A DNA stretch of 64,000 nucleotides from Neobacillus cucumis (GCF_016107705.1 NZ_JAEHGC010000001.1:496001-560000); one strand, 5' to 3'. Shown: positions 19,122 to 29,725, counted from the first letter of the stretch. Notes: generated from the letters alone by a model not told the origin. Made by a program: numbers and translations.

Positions 19122-19150
19122 GAAAAGTACCGCCAGAAAACACTGGCGGC
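19122..19150 (-). terminator. Terminator at the end of the bkd operon
   Basis: CCGCCAG and CTGGCGG (19130-19149) form a GC-rich hairpin; the minus strand continues into a T-rich run. It separates bkdB from mutA. Confidence 0.8.
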
Positions 19151-19155
19151 ACATT

Positions 19156-20448
19156 TTAATATATGGATGTTGTAGATTGTGATATATTTTCAAGTATTTC
19201 TTTTACTCGCTGTAAGAATCTTCCGCAAACAAGTCCGTCTAAAACTCGGTGGTCTAGAGACATACATAAATTCACCATATCACGTACGGCAATCATTCCA
19301 TTATTCATGACTACCGGACGTTTCACAATTGATTCAACCTGCAGAATAGCTGCCTGCGGGTAATTGATAATGCCCATGGATTGAACAGATCCGAATGAAC
19401 CGGTATTGTTGACGGTAAATGTTCCACCTTGCATATCATCGGACTTTAGTTTTCCGTTCCTAACCTTAACAGCAAGCTCGGAAATTTCACGAGCAATTCC
19501 TTTAATAGTTTTTTCGTCTGCCTGCTTAATAACAGGAACGTATAACGCATCATCAGTTGCAACGGCAATCGAAATATTTATATCTTTCTTTTGAATAATT
19601 TTATCTCCTGCCCACATTGAGTTGATTTGCGGGAATTCCTTTAACGCCTGAGCAACTGCTTTTACAAAGAAAGCAAAGAAAGTTAAATTGAAGCCCTCTT
19701 TTTTCTTAAACTCATCTTTAATAGAATTGCGGAAGTCTACCAAATTTGTGGCATCGACCTCAATCATTGTCCAGGCATGCGGCGCTTCGTGTTTACTGCG
19801 CAGCATGTTAGCCGCAATCGCTTTACGGACACCCGTAACAGGTATTTCAATGTCTCCTGTCTCAACCGGCACATTTACGGTAGGAGCAGCCTGTTTAGGC
19901 ACAGGTTGAGCCGTTTCCGGCAAGGCAGAAGGCTGAATATCATACCCCTTGATTGATTCTGTCTTTGAAGATGCAGCAGGTATGTTCCCGGACTCAATCA
20001 ATTTTTGCAAATCTTTTCTAGTAATTCTGCCCCCGGCACCTGTTCCTTGAACTTGAGCCAAGTCAATTCCATGCTCCTGAGAGAGCTTTAAGACCGCGGG
20101 TGAGTATCGGCCAACATTTCCTTTATCCGCTGCCGTATTGCCCGTATCGGCTGATTTTTCTTCTACAGGAGCTGCTTTTGCTTTTGCCTCACCATTCGTT
20201 TCGCTGCCCTCTATCTCAATCGTACAAATAATTTCACCAACAGACAATGTGTCGCCTTCTCCGGCAATTAGTTCTTTAATCATCCCTGTAAATGAAGATG
20301 GGACCTCTGCATTTACCTTATCTGTCATAACCTCTGCAAGTGGATCATATTTATTTACCTTATCCCCAACAGAAACAAGCCATTTACTAATGGTACCCTC
20401 TGTAACACTTTCACCTAGTTGAGGCATTTTTATTTGTTCAACTGCCAA
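19156..20448 (-). CDS. bkdB: Branched-chain alpha-keto acid dehydrogenase E2 (dihydrolipoyl acyltransferase)
   Basis: Core of the BKD complex; transfers the branched acyl group to CoA. The 430 residues contain an N-terminal lipoyl domain (residues 1-78, lipoyl Lys44 in TDKVN), a proline- and alanine-rich linker, a peripheral subunit-binding domain (about 112-150, RYSPAVLKLSQEHGIDL) and the catalytic domain with DHRVLDG near 400. A single lipoyl domain is typical. The start is TTG, with AAGGAGG nine bases upstream. It is the last gene of the operon. Confidence 0.95.
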   Translation of the reverse strand: MAVEQIKMPQLGESVTEGTISKWLVSVGDKVNKYDPLAEVMTDKVNAEVPSSFTGMIKELIAGEGDTLSVGEIICTIEIEGSETNGEAKAKAAPVEEKSADTGNTAADKGNVGRYSPAVLKLSQEHGIDLAQVQGTGAGGRITRKDLQKLIESGNIPAASSKTESIKGYDIQPSALPETAQPVPKQAAPTVNVPVETGDIEIPVTGVRKAIAANMLRSKHEAPHAWTMIEVDATNLVDFRNSIKDEFKKKEGFNLTFFAFFVKAVAQALKEFPQINSMWAGDKIIQKKDINISIAVATDDALYVPVIKQADEKTIKGIAREISELAVKVRNGKLKSDDMQGGTFTVNNTGSFGSVQSMGIINYPQAAILQVESIVKRPVVMNNGMIAVRDMVNLCMSLDHRVLDGLVCGRFLQRVKEILENISQSTTSIY

Positions 20449-20510
20449 TGCATAAAACCTCCTTAGTGCATTTACTACTGTGGATTATTCTTCAGCCAAA
20501 AAATTGCACT

Positions 20511-21494
20511 TTAAAATTCTGCTAATTCTCTCATTGCTTTTTCAACTTTATCAGGATTTACCATAAAGTATTTTTCCATCGTCGGCGCATATGGCATGGC
20601 CGGTATATCCGGTCCTGCCAAGCGTTTAATAGGAGCATCTAAATCGAATAAGCAATTCTCCGCAATAATGGCAGATACCTCCCCCAAAATACTGCCTTCT
20701 TTATTGTCCTCTGTAACGAGCAGAACCTTCCCAGTTTTGGAGGCAGCTTCAATAATCGCTTCTTTATCCAGTGGGTAAACAGTTCTTAAATCAAGAATAT
20801 GGGTTGAAATTCCGTCCTTAGCCAGTTTTTCGGCAGCTTGGAGGGCAAAATGAACACACAGACCATAAGTAATGACCGTAATATCATCGCCTTCACGTTT
20901 CACATCAGCTTTCCCAATTGGAAGCGTATAATCATCAGTGGGAACTTCTCCTTTAATCAAACGGTAGGCCCGTTTATGTTCAAAGAAAAGAACAGGGTCA
21001 TTATCACGAATAGCTGCCTTTAATAAACCTTTTACATCATAAGGAGTGGATGGCATAACAATTTTTAATCCAGGTTGATTCGCAAATACTGCTTCAACAG
21101 ATTGAGAGTGATACAATGCACCGTGAACCCCTCCGCCGTATGGAGCACGAATAACAATCGGACAATTCCAGTCATTATTTGATCGATAGCGAATTTTCGC
21201 TGCCTCTGAAATAATTTGGTTTACAGCAGGCATGATAAAGTCAGCAAACTGCATTTCTGCAATCGGCCGCATACCATACATGGCTGCACCGATTCCTACT
21301 CCTGCAATGGCTGATTCAGCAAGTGGTGTATCAATTACCCGCTCTTCTCCAAATTGTTCATACAATCCTTGGGTAGCCTTAAATACGCCACCCTTTTTCC
21401 CAACATCTTCCCCAAGTACAAACACCTTTGGGTCTCTTTCCATTTCTTCACGAATGGCCATTGTTACCGCATCTATATAAGAAATTACCGCCAT
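20511..21494 (-). CDS. bkdAB: Branched-chain alpha-keto acid dehydrogenase E1 beta subunit
   Basis: The 327-residue beta subunit of the thiamine-diphosphate E1 component. The transketolase-like pyrimidine-binding domain has LGEDVGKKGGVF (near 27) and DTPLAESAIAGVGIGAA (near 54-71), and the C-terminal transketolase domain has DLRTVYPLDKEAI (near 226). It lies 12 bases after bkdAA and 62 bases before bkdB. It accepts keto acids from Val, Leu and Ile, feeding branched fatty acid primers and catabolism. Confidence 0.95.
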   Translation of the reverse strand: MAVISYIDAVTMAIREEMERDPKVFVLGEDVGKKGGVFKATQGLYEQFGEERVIDTPLAESAIAGVGIGAAMYGMRPIAEMQFADFIMPAVNQIISEAAKIRYRSNNDWNCPIVIRAPYGGGVHGALYHSQSVEAVFANQPGLKIVMPSTPYDVKGLLKAAIRDNDPVLFFEHKRAYRLIKGEVPTDDYTLPIGKADVKREGDDITVITYGLCVHFALQAAEKLAKDGISTHILDLRTVYPLDKEAIIEAASKTGKVLLVTEDNKEGSILGEVSAIIAENCLFDLDAPIKRLAGPDIPAMPYAPTMEKYFMVNPDKVEKAMRELAEF

Positions 21495-21506
21495 GTTACG
21501 TCCCCC

Positions 21507-22502
21507 TTACATTTCCCCATAAACGTATTTCATTGCATCCTCAGGTGCAGCATATGGGGCATTTTCAGCATAGTCAGTTGCCTCATTCACCAGTTTCATT
21601 ACACGGTCATTGATTTCTTTTTCCAAGTCATCATTCAAGACACCCGTTTCCTTTAAGTAAGCACCAAATGTAATAATCGGATCCTGGGTTTTGGCTTTTG
21701 CTACCTCATCAGGTGCCCGGTAAGAACGGTCATCATCATCAGAGGAATGTGGTGTCAAACGGTAGGAAACTGTTTCAATTAAGGTTGGTCCAGCACCGCT
21801 GCGGCCGCGGTCAGCAGCCTCTTTCACTACTTTATAAACTTCTAACGGGTCGTTCCCATCCACTGTGAACCCTGGCATTCCATAGCCAATTGCACGATCT
21901 GAAACTTTCTCGCATGCTAATTGTTTTTCAATTGGAACGGAAATAGCATACTTATTGTTTTCACACATAAAAATAACAGGAAGTTTGTGTACACCGGCAA
22001 AATTTGCACCTTCATGGAAATCCCCTTGGTTGGATGAACCTTCACCAAATGTTACAAACGTAACAAGGTCTTTTCTTTCCATTTTCCCAGCCAAAGCAAC
22101 CCCAACGGCATGAGGTACTTGTGTTGTAACAGGAGAGGAACCTGTAACAATACGATTTTTCTTTTGTCCAAAGTGTCCAGGCATTTGCCTTCCTCCTGAA
22201 TTAGGGTCTTCTGCTTTCGCAAATCCGGAAAGCATAAGCTCCTTCGCCGTCATACCAAATGTTAAGACTACTCCCATATCCCGGTAATAGGGAAGCACAT
22301 AATCTTTATCCTTATCAAGTGCAAAAGCTGCCCCGACTTGGGCCGCTTCCTGGCCTTGACAGGAAATAACAAATGGGATTTTCCCAGCTCGGTTTAATAA
22401 CCACATCCGCTCATCAATCCGGCGGGCTAAAACCATTGTTTCATACATTTCTAAAACTTTTTCATCACTTAAACCTAATGCCTCATGTCGTTTTTCAGCC
22501 AT
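21507..22502 (-). CDS. bkdAA: Branched-chain alpha-keto acid dehydrogenase E1 alpha subunit
   Basis: The 331-residue alpha subunit that binds thiamine diphosphate and decarboxylates the keto acid. The ThDP motif starts with GEGSSNQGDFHEGANFAGV (about 152-170) and ends in ENNKYAIS. The phosphorylation-loop region YRLTPHSSDDDDRSYR (near 247) is typical of bacterial BKD E1 alpha. A ribosome binding site (AGGGAGGTAAC) precedes ATG. It is 49 bases from lpdV in the same operon. Confidence 0.95.
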   Translation of the reverse strand: MAEKRHEALGLSDEKVLEMYETMVLARRIDERMWLLNRAGKIPFVISCQGQEAAQVGAAFALDKDKDYVLPYYRDMGVVLTFGMTAKELMLSGFAKAEDPNSGGRQMPGHFGQKKNRIVTGSSPVTTQVPHAVGVALAGKMERKDLVTFVTFGEGSSNQGDFHEGANFAGVHKLPVIFMCENNKYAISVPIEKQLACEKVSDRAIGYGMPGFTVDGNDPLEVYKVVKEAADRGRSGAGPTLIETVSYRLTPHSSDDDDRSYRAPDEVAKAKTQDPIITFGAYLKETGVLNDDLEKEINDRVMKLVNEATDYAENAPYAAPEDAMKYVYGEM

Positions 22503-22551
22503 TAATTTGTTACCTCCCTATTGTTCGCATTGATACCAAAATGGCGTAAGT

Positions 22552-23973
22552 TTAACCGTGTAGTGCTCTGCCATCAACCGCAAGTGCAGCTTCCCCAATT
22601 GCTTCTGACAAGGTAGGGTGAGGATGGATGGTGTGAGCCACTTCCCATGGGGTTGCATTTAATACCATTGCAAGCCCAGCTTCTGAAATCATATCGGTAA
22701 CATGAGGACCAATCATGTGTACCCCTAAAATGTCATTGGTCTCTTCATCGGCCACAATTTTCACAAATCCATCCGATTCACCGAAGACCAGCGCTTTACC
22801 AATGGCACGGAATGAAAATTTGCCCACTTTTACTTTATGCCCTCTACTTTCCGCTTGCTCCTCGGTAATACCAACACTAGAAACCTCAGGATTACTATAA
22901 ATACATTTTGATATTAAGTTATAATCGATGGGTAAAGGATCCTTTCCTGCTATATGCTCAACGGCAACAATTCCTTCATGGGATGCAACATGGGCGAGCT
23001 GCAGGCCGCCAACAACATCTCCAATTGCGTAAATATGGGATTCCTTTGTTTGGTAAAATTCATTTGTAACAATATTTCCTTTTTCAAGCTGAATCTCCGT
23101 ATTTTCAAGCCCGATTCCTTCAGTATTCGCTTGACGTCCAACGGAAACAAGCAGTTTTTCAGCCTTAAATTCTTTTAAACTGCCTTTTACTTCAGCAGAG
23201 ATTGCTACACCTTCACCTTTCACTATTGTTTCAGGAAGGACCTTTGCGCTCGTTACAATTTTAATTCCTTTTTTCTTCAATAACCGTTGCATTTCTTTTG
23301 AAATATCTTTATCTTCTGTAGGGATAATTCGGTCTGCGTATTCGATCACCGTAACGTCTACCCCAAAATCGGATAACATTGAGGCCCATTCAATCCCAAT
23401 TACTCCGCCGCCAACAATGATAATAGAAGATGGTAAGTTTTCCAGTTCTAATGCTTCATCAGATGAAATGACCTGGTCGCGGTCAATCTCAAGCCCTTGA
23501 AGGGTTCTTGGCCTTGAACCGGTCGCAACAATTACATTTTTAGGGATAAGCATTTCATTTTCTTCACCGTTATTCATTTCAACAGATATGGTTCCTGGCA
23601 TTGGTGAAAAGATGGAAGGACCCAAAATCCGTCCTAATCCTTCATAAACATCGATTTTCCCTTGTTTCATTAAGTGCTGTACTCCTTTATGAAGGGTATC
23701 GATGATTTTCGTTTTTCTTTCTTGAACTTTAGTAAAATTAAAAGTTACTTCGCCAGTTATCACGCCAAAGTCTTCACTATGTTTTGAAGTAGCATACACT
23801 TCTGCACTTCTTAGCAGGGCTTTACTTGGTATACAACCTTTATGTAAGCATGTTCCACCTAGTTTTCCTTTTTCAACAATTGCTGTTTTTAAACCTAGCT
23901 GTGAGGCACGGATTGCAGCAACATATCCACCCGTGCCACCCCCGAGAATAACCAAATCATACTCTTGTGCCAT
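22552..23973 (-). CDS. lpdV: Dihydrolipoamide dehydrogenase, E3 of the BKD complex
   Basis: A 473-residue flavoprotein that reoxidises the lipoyl group of BkdB with NAD+. It has the FAD fold GGGTGGYVAAIRA (near 12), the redox disulfide GGTCLHKGCIPSKAL (about 39-53), the NAD-binding GGGVIGIEWA (near 186) and the C-terminal His-Glu pair in HPHPTLSEAIGEA (near 450). Position inside bkd marks it as the dedicated E3 rather than the PDH copy. Confidence 0.95.
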   Translation of the reverse strand: MAQEYDLVILGGGTGGYVAAIRASQLGLKTAIVEKGKLGGTCLHKGCIPSKALLRSAEVYATSKHSEDFGVITGEVTFNFTKVQERKTKIIDTLHKGVQHLMKQGKIDVYEGLGRILGPSIFSPMPGTISVEMNNGEENEMLIPKNVIVATGSRPRTLQGLEIDRDQVISSDEALELENLPSSIIIVGGGVIGIEWASMLSDFGVDVTVIEYADRIIPTEDKDISKEMQRLLKKKGIKIVTSAKVLPETIVKGEGVAISAEVKGSLKEFKAEKLLVSVGRQANTEGIGLENTEIQLEKGNIVTNEFYQTKESHIYAIGDVVGGLQLAHVASHEGIVAVEHIAGKDPLPIDYNLISKCIYSNPEVSSVGITEEQAESRGHKVKVGKFSFRAIGKALVFGESDGFVKIVADEETNDILGVHMIGPHVTDMISEAGLAMVLNATPWEVAHTIHPHPTLSEAIGEAALAVDGRALHG

Positions 23974-23993
23974 TTTATTTCCTCCCCAACTAC

Positions 23994-25097
23994 TTAAATT
24001 TTTGCTGTTTTAAATGAACTAGGATATATTTTAACTTCCTCTTCGCCACGCAAGACGCGAAGGGCTCCTTCTGCTAAAGCTTGAAGTTCATTTTCCCCAG
24101 GATGAATGATACAATCAGCAATCCAGTTCACTCTATTGGTGATCGATTGTACAAAATCTTTTCCATAAGCGAGTCCGCCAGTTAAAACAATTGCATCTAC
24201 CTTACCTGAAAGTACTGCACTAGCTGAACCAATTTCTTTTGCAACCTGATAGGCCATGGCATCATAAACAAGCTTGGCTTCTTTATTTCCGGCTTCAATC
24301 ATCTCTTCTACCTTCACAGCGTTATTTGTGCCAAGGTAACCGACTAGACCGCCCTGCCCTACTAGCATTTTCATGATTTCTTCCCGGTAGTATTCACCAG
24401 AAAACGAAAGGGAAATTAAATCTCCGGCTGGAACAGTTCCAGCACGTTCCGGACTAAAAGGCCCATCACCGTGAAGACCATTATTAACATCAATAACCTT
24501 ACCCATTTTATGGACACCGACAGTTATTCCGCCCCCCATATGGGTAACAATTAAATTTAATTCTGAGTATTTTTTACCTAATTCATTTGCTACTCTTCTT
24601 GCAACAGCTTTTTGATTCAACGCATGAAAAATACTTTTTCGTTCAATTAATGGGAAACCGGATATCCTTGCAATCGGGTCAAGCTCGTCGACAACAACTG
24701 GGTCCACAATATAGGACGGGATATTAAGACCTGATGCTATTTCATATGCTATTATACCACCTAAATTCGATGCGTGTTGTCCAGAATACCCATTTCTCAA
24801 ATCTGTCAACATTTTGTCATTCACTGCATACGTTCCACCTTCAATCGGACGCAGTAATCCTCCACGTCCACACACCGCGGACAATTTTGAAATATTAATA
24901 CCTTCTTGGTCCAATGTTTCTAAGATGGTGTTTTTCCTGAATTCATATTGATCTATGATATTTGGGTAAGAATTTATTTTTTCAGCTTCGTGGCGAATCG
25001 TTTTTTCCAAGATGGAAATTTCATTATCGAAAACCCCTATCTTAGTAGAAGTAGAGCCAGGGTTGATGATGAGTATTCGATATTCTCTTTCTTGCAC
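23994..25097 (-). CDS. buk: Butyrate kinase (branched-chain fatty acid kinase)
   Basis: Converts butyryl or branched acyl phosphate and ADP to the acid and ATP; paired with Ptb it gives substrate-level phosphorylation from branched-chain keto acids. The 367 residues begin near [11 protein letters not shown], the ASKHA-family phosphate motif, with [11 protein letters not shown] near 190 and LTGGLAYG near 310. The GTG at 25097 has GGGGGT six bases upstream and matches the family start. A longer frame from 25181 lacks a ribosome binding site. Confidence 0.92.
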   Translation of the reverse strand: MQEREYRILIINPGSTSTKIGVFDNEISILEKTIRHEAEKINSYPNIIDQYEFRKNTILETLDQEGINISKLSAVCGRGGLLRPIEGGTYAVNDKMLTDLRNGYSGQHASNLGGIIAYEIASGLNIPSYIVDPVVVDELDPIARISGFPLIERKSIFHALNQKAVARRVANELGKKYSELNLIVTHMGGGITVGVHKMGKVIDVNNGLHGDGPFSPERAGTVPAGDLISLSFSGEYYREEIMKMLVGQGGLVGYLGTNNAVKVEEMIEAGNKEAKLVYDAMAYQVAKEIGSASAVLSGKVDAIVLTGGLAYGKDFVQSITNRVNWIADCIIHPGENELQALAEGALRVLRGEEEVKIYPSSFKTAKI

Positions 25098-25277
25098 GTT
25101 TTGACCCCCAATTTGGTTTATCGAAAGATTAAGACGGTAACTTTCATAAAATTTTTCCGTCGATTTACCCCACTTATTCAACTAAGTAATGTTCAATAAT
25201 TGAGTGGTCACTATACTTAAAGTAATTTCTAAAATGATCAAATTTTAAACAATATGAGGTAAATCACTACCTAGGAA

Positions 25278-25301
25278 AGCGCTGAATTTTCATTCAGCGC
25301 T
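25278..25301 (-). terminator. Hairpin between bcd and buk
   Basis: AGCGCTGAAT and ATTCAGCGCT form a perfect 10-bp stem with a four-base loop. The minus strand has only a short T-run, so it may be a leaky terminator or an mRNA processing/stability element that sets the ratio of bcd to downstream bkd messages. Confidence 0.55.
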
Positions 25302-25320
25302 CTAATTTTATTGCAATTTT

Positions 25321-26418
25321 TTATTTTCTACGGCTTAAAATATGATGTCCGTTTTGAAGGAATTGACTGCGGGAATTGCGCATTCTTTCAATCCGTTCCT
25401 CTACCATGCGATCTGCTGCAAGATAGGTTGGGATTCCATCACGCTTTGAAATTTCAATGATTCTTTCAATACTTGTGTAAAGCTGTTCAACCTTTTTCAG
25501 GGCACGTTCATGATTATATCCATAAAGCTCATCGGCTACGTTGATTACACCACCAGCATTTATTACATAATCCGGAGCGTATACAATACCCATTTCATGA
25601 ATGATGTCTCCATGACGTGTATCTTTTAATTGATTGTTCGCAGAACCAGCGATTACTTTTGCCTTCAACTGCGGAATTGTGTCATCATTGATTGTTGCTC
25701 CAAGAGCGCATGGCGCATAAATATCGCATTCCACACCGTAAATTTCATTTGGGTCGACAGCACGCGCACCAAAGTCTTCCACTGCACGACCGACCGCTTC
25801 CTTATTAATATCTGTCACAATCAGTTGCGCGCCTTCTTCATGCAAATGTTTACAAAGCGTATAAGCTACATTTCCAACGCCTTGGACAGCTACTACTTTT
25901 CCTTCTAGTGAGTCTGTGCCAAATGCCTCTTTGGCTGCCGCTTTCATTCCTAAATAAACACCATACGCGGTTACAGGGGATGGATTTCCAGATGATCCAA
26001 ATGCCGGGGAAATCCCTGTAACATAATCCGTTTCTTCATGGATTAAATCCATATCCGCCACAGTGGTACCTACATCTTCAGCTGTTATATATCTTCCATT
26101 TAGCCCTTGAATATAACGTCCAAAAGCGCGGAACATTTCTTCATTTTTATCCTTACGAGGGTCGCCTATGATTACCGTTTTGCCACCACCAAGATTTAAA
26201 CCTGCCGCAGCATTTTTATAGGTCATTCCTTTCGCCAATCTTAATGCGTCTTCAATCGCGGCCTCTTCAGATTCATATGTCCACATACGCGTTCCGCCTA
26301 ATGCCGGTCCTAAGGTTGTATCATGAATTGCAATAATTGCTTTTAATCCCGAAGATTTATCCTGACAAAAAACTAATTGCTCGTAATCATATTTTTCTAA
26401 GTACTTGAAAATTTCCAT
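25321..26418 (-). CDS. bcd: Leucine dehydrogenase
   Basis: NAD-dependent oxidative deamination of Leu, Val and Ile to the keto acids used by the BKD complex. The 365-residue protein has the catalytic Lys region in [12 protein letters not shown] (near 80), NAAAGL before it, the NAD fold [14 protein letters not shown] (near 180) and GSANNQL (near 260). Length and motifs are standard. It is the second gene of the operon, 28 bases after ptb. Confidence 0.96.
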   Translation of the reverse strand: MEIFKYLEKYDYEQLVFCQDKSSGLKAIIAIHDTTLGPALGGTRMWTYESEEAAIEDALRLAKGMTYKNAAAGLNLGGGKTVIIGDPRKDKNEEMFRAFGRYIQGLNGRYITAEDVGTTVADMDLIHEETDYVTGISPAFGSSGNPSPVTAYGVYLGMKAAAKEAFGTDSLEGKVVAVQGVGNVAYTLCKHLHEEGAQLIVTDINKEAVGRAVEDFGARAVDPNEIYGVECDIYAPCALGATINDDTIPQLKAKVIAGSANNQLKDTRHGDIIHEMGIVYAPDYVINAGGVINVADELYGYNHERALKKVEQLYTSIERIIEISKRDGIPTYLAADRMVEERIERMRNSRSQFLQNGHHILSRRK

Positions 26419-26446
26419 TTTAATATTCCTCCTAATAATGAAAAAA

Positions 26447-27352
26447 CTAGTTTGCCACAGAACATATTGCTAATGCAAGAGAATACAACTTGCTCTCTGC
26501 GGAGTCGGCTCTAGAAGTTAACACAATCGGCGCTTTAGCACCGGCAATTACAGCACCAACCTTTGCATTGGCGAAATAAACTAACGATTTATACAATACG
26601 TTTCCAACCTCAATGGCAGGAACGACTAATATATCGGCTTTGCCCGCTACTTCACTTTGAATACCCTTATGTTCGGCAGCTAAGATCGAAACAGCATTAT
26701 CCAATGCAAGCGGACCGTCAACGATGCAGCCATCGATTTGCCCGCGCTTGTTCATCACCGTTAATGCCGCTGCATCCACAGTCGCCTGCATAGCGGGATT
26801 AACCACTTCAACGGCAGCAATCGGTGCTACCTTTGGCGTTTCAATTCCAATTCCTTTAGCAACCGCAACAGCATTTCTAATGATTTGTGCCTTTTGCTCC
26901 AAATCCGGGTTAATGTTCATGCCCGAATCTGTTACGATTGTAAAACGGTCCCGATTAGGGATTTCAAATACAGCAACATGCGAAAGAATATTTCCTGTTC
27001 TTAGACCATATTCTTTATTCAATACAGCCTTTAGAAGAACATTCGTCGGGATATTCCCTTTCATTAGTACATCCGCTTCTTTATTTGAAACCGCCTTAAC
27101 GGCTAATTGGGCAGCTAATTCATTTGTGTCCGCATGAACGATTCTGAGGCTTTTCACCGGATTTACTTTGTTTTGTTCAACCTCAATCATTCGATTAATG
27201 ATTCCCTGATTTCCAAATAAAATAAAATGAGCAAGATTTCGTTCAATTGCATCCAGAACTGCTTTTATAACAACGATATCTTCCGCTACTGCGACAGCAA
27301 CAGTATTCTTTTTAAGTTGGGTTGCTCTGTCAATTAGTGAATCCAGCAACAA
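26447..27352 (-). CDS. ptb: Phosphate butyryltransferase
   Basis: Swaps CoA for phosphate on butyryl- or branched acyl-CoA, first gene of the bkd operon. The 301-residue product carries the phosphate acyltransferase fold with [16 protein letters not shown] (near 97), [17 protein letters not shown], and the closing segment [17 protein letters not shown]. No ATG exists upstream before the in-frame stop; initiation is at TTG (27352, or the next TTG), with GGAAGGG about 11 bases upstream. A sigma-54 promoter lies 49 bases upstream. Confidence 0.93.
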   Translation of the reverse strand: MLLDSLIDRATQLKKNTVAVAVAEDIVVIKAVLDAIERNLAHFILFGNQGIINRMIEVEQNKVNPVKSLRIVHADTNELAAQLAVKAVSNKEADVLMKGNIPTNVLLKAVLNKEYGLRTGNILSHVAVFEIPNRDRFTIVTDSGMNINPDLEQKAQIIRNAVAVAKGIGIETPKVAPIAAVEVVNPAMQATVDAAALTVMNKRGQIDGCIVDGPLALDNAVSILAAEHKGIQSEVAGKADILVVPAIEVGNVLYKSLVYFANAKVGAVIAGAKAPIVLTSRADSAESKLYSLALAICSVAN

Positions 27353-27400
27353 GTTGTCATCAACCCTTCCACAGCAAAATCAAATTCCAATAAATTAACT

Positions 27401-27416
27401 AGCAAGATTCATGCCA
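27401..27416 (-). promoter_or_regulatory. sigma-54 (SigL) promoter of the bkd operon
   Basis: The minus-strand sequence TGGCATGAATCTTGCT has the invariant GG and GC with exact -24/-12 spacing and differs from the sigma-54 consensus at one tolerated base. It lies in the ptb leader, next to the gene for the sigma-54 activator BkdR. Confidence 0.92.
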
Positions 27417-27427
27417 ACAAAAGTCCT

Positions 27428-27441
27428 TGTAAGCGCTTTAT
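27428..27441. promoter_or_regulatory. Possible CcpA cre site upstream of the bkd promoter
   Basis: TGTAAGCGCTTTAT matches the cre consensus TGWAANCGNTNWCA at 12 of 14 positions, including the central CG. It lies about 12 bp upstream of the -24 element. Carbon catabolite repression of amino acid catabolism would fit, but this is a motif match only. Confidence 0.4.
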
Positions 27442-27467
27442 TTTACTGGTTTTGCGCCTGCAACTTT

Positions 27468-27482
27468 TTTCATACTATGAAA
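27468..27482. promoter_or_regulatory. Inverted repeat TTTCAT-ACT-ATGAAA, candidate BkdR enhancer site
   Basis: A perfect 6-bp inverted repeat with a three-base centre sits between bkdR and the sigma-54 promoter, about 65 bp upstream of the -12/-24 region. Enhancer-binding proteins use such dyads. No T-run follows on the bkdR strand, so it is not a good terminator. Confidence 0.4.
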
Positions 27483-27483
27483 T

Positions 27484-29571
27484 TTACTGCATGCCGTTAT
27501 TTTCAAGTTTATACTTTTCAAGTTTATACTTTTCAAGTTTGTAATATAAATTTCGAACAGATAAACCAAGTGTTTTAGCTGTTAACGTTTTGTTTCCGTT
27601 TAAACGATTAAGTGTATCGCGGATGATCTTTGCTTCATATTCTTCGACCATTGCTGATAACGGCCGTTCTCGAAAATCAAGATTCTTTAATGTCCCTAAT
27701 TCCCTGCTAATCGATTTATTATCATTAAGTTCCGGCAGGTGTTTTACATCGATATAGAATTCGTTAAATTTCATAAAAATAATGGCCCGCCCTAGGATAT
27801 TTTCTAGTTCTCTTACATTTCCCGGCCAATCATACTCCACTAGCCCTGCCATCGCAGCCTCTGTTACTCCTTCAACATTCCGTCCATAATCACGATTAAT
27901 TTTTTGAATAAGCCGATGGCATAATAAAGGGATTTCCTCTTTTCTTCTTTTAAGCGGGGGAATATGTATCGGCATTCGATTTAAACGATAGTATAAGTCT
28001 TCCCTAAAAGTACCCTTAGCAATCCCTTTTTCAAGGTTCACATTGGTTGCAGCAATGACCCGGACATTAATCGCAACAGGCTTCGTTCCGCCAACGCGGA
28101 TGATTTCATTTTCCTGTAAAACCCGGAGCAGCTTTGCCTGAGTATTTGCCGGAAGTTCACCAATTTCATCAAGAAAAATACTTCCGTTGTTTGCCTCTTC
28201 GAAAAACCCTGTTTTCCCGCCTCTCTTTGCCCCGGAAAATGCTCCTTCTTCATAACCGAACAATTCACTTTCTAACAAAGATTCCGATATAGCTGCACAA
28301 TTAACACGAATAAATTTGTTGTATTTTCTGTCGCTTGCATTGTGAATTGCGTGGGCAAATAATTCTTTCCCCGTTCCGGATTCGCCGCGAAGAAGGACGG
28401 TAGCAGGAGTTTTTGCCCCGAGCTTCGCCTGCTCAATTGCCAGCAGCATTTCCTCAGACTTTCCGATAATATCCTCGAAGGTATATTTTGCTTCAAGTGT
28501 TCGGATGATTTGCCGTGCACGATGCAACTCCCTGCTCAGAGATTTAATTTCAGACATATCATGAATAACACCCACACTGCCCTTAAGTTTCCCCTTTACA
28601 ATTACCGGTGCGACATTAACGATTACTTCCTTCTTGCTTGGCCCAACCCTCATAGCGACGCCGCGGACAGCTCTTCTCGTCTGTAAAACCTTCATATGCA
28701 TGCTTTCACCTTCTGAGATATCGGTCGTCGCAGGCTGTCCAATTACCTGTTCTTCTGTCAGTCCGGTTAAACGGGTATAGGCCCGATTAATAAGGATCCC
28801 CCGGCCGTCTTCATCGACAACGGATATCGCTTCATCACTGGATTGGATAATCGCTTGCAGCATCGTTTGAATTTCTTTTAAATTCGTAATTTCTTCCGCT
28901 AAGTTAACAACTTCCGTGGTATCTTTAAACACGGCAAAAGCACCCATGAGTGTGCCATTTTCTTCAATGATCGGAATCCTTGTTGTAATAATTTTTCGTC
29001 CATTACCTAAAACCATTTCTTGGTTTGCTTCAATTCTTCTCGTCTCTAATATATGAGGGAGCCTGCTTTCCGGTATCACTTCACAGACATATTTTCCTAC
29101 CGCATCCTCTTTTTTTACTCCCATCATTTCTTCCGCTCGACGATTAAAGAGAATGACCATACCGTTTTTATCAATTACCGCCATCCCATCATTTGTGGAG
29201 TTAAAAATCAACTCTTGTTGATAGGAATCATTTTGATGCCTTTTTACCAGATCTTCCTTTTCTTCGATAAGTTTTGAAACGAGGAAAGCAACACTTCCGG
29301 GAATTAAAATCGTACTACTTGGTTTTGTCCGCCTTATCTCGTGAAATACAGTCTCATCACCTGTAACCTCAATAATTATATCGATGTTTTTAGATAAAAA
29401 GGGATGCCAGTCCGTTCCCGTTTTAATTCCTTCTTTTTGTGCCAATTGAATACCAGGTGCATCTGTATTTCGGTCAACAACTGCCTTTACATTTAAAACC
29501 TCTGTTTCTTTTAAAATTTTTAAAATCGCCGTTCCACCTTTTCCGGCTCCGACAATCATTACATTTTGCAT
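27484..29571 (-). CDS. bkdR: sigma-54-dependent transcriptional activator BkdR
   Basis: A 695-residue enhancer-binding protein. The N-terminus (residues 1-110) is a dinucleotide-fold-like sensor with [12 protein letters not shown]. Two PAS domains follow (about 120-235 and 240-350). The AAA+ domain has Walker A GESGTGKE (near 399), the sigma-54 contact [10 protein letters not shown] (the GAFTGA loop, Thr to Ser) and Walker [11 protein letters not shown] Fis-type helix-turn-helix ([20 protein letters not shown]) closes it, then a YKLEK tandem. It is divergent in role from, but on the same strand as, the operon it should activate. Confidence 0.93.
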   Translation of the reverse strand: MQNVMIVGAGKGGTAILKILKETEVLNVKAVVDRNTDAPGIQLAQKEGIKTGTDWHPFLSKNIDIIIEVTGDETVFHEIRRTKPSSTILIPGSVAFLVSKLIEEKEDLVKRHQNDSYQQELIFNSTNDGMAVIDKNGMVILFNRRAEEMMGVKKEDAVGKYVCEVIPESRLPHILETRRIEANQEMVLGNGRKIITTRIPIIEENGTLMGAFAVFKDTTEVVNLAEEITNLKEIQTMLQAIIQSSDEAISVVDEDGRGILINRAYTRLTGLTEEQVIGQPATTDISEGESMHMKVLQTRRAVRGVAMRVGPSKKEVIVNVAPVIVKGKLKGSVGVIHDMSEIKSLSRELHRARQIIRTLEAKYTFEDIIGKSEEMLLAIEQAKLGAKTPATVLLRGESGTGKELFAHAIHNASDRKYNKFIRVNCAAISESLLESELFGYEEGAFSGAKRGGKTGFFEEANNGSIFLDEIGELPANTQAKLLRVLQENEIIRVGGTKPVAINVRVIAATNVNLEKGIAKGTFREDLYYRLNRMPIHIPPLKRRKEEIPLLCHRLIQKINRDYGRNVEGVTEAAMAGLVEYDWPGNVRELENILGRAIIFMKFNEFYIDVKHLPELNDNKSISRELGTLKNLDFRERPLSAMVEEYEAKIIRDTLNRLNGNKTLTAKTLGLSVRNLYYKLEKYKLEKYKLENNGMQ
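27501..27545 (-). repeat. Three 15-bp tandem units at the 3' end of bkdR
   Basis: Units TTTCAAGTTTATACT (27501-27515 and 27516-27530) are identical; the third (27531-27545) differs at two or three bases. They encode a repeated YKLEK pentapeptide after the recognition helix and probably arose by slippage. Copy number may vary between strains. Confidence 0.85.
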
Positions 29572-29669
29572 TTTCTAGCCTCCATTCTTTAAATCAGGAA
29601 ACTTTTTTCATATGCTCATAGTGAGTCATGCAATTTTTTTCATATTTATTGTATAGTGAATGGTTCAGC

Positions 29670-29697
29670 TTGACAAATATATTCATTGTACTATTAT
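29670..29697 (+). promoter_or_regulatory. Possible sigma-A promoter of the DUF2627 gene
   Basis: TTGACA (29670-29675) is followed after 16 bases by TATTAT (29692-29697). The transcript would carry the MITE-like palindrome in its leader. Confidence 0.5.
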
Positions 29698-29725
29698 TTT
29701 CGTGAGAAGCTTTTTCTTTTCAATT

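Noticed and set aside
19043..19155. Cobalamin riboswitch before mutA
   Set aside because: The gap is only 113 bases, is partly a terminator, and contains no recognisable B12-box.
27382..27396. CodY-box-like AATTTATTGGAATTT in the ptb leader
   Set aside because: Four mismatches to AATTTTCWGAAAATT in an A/T-rich region; not distinguishable from chance.
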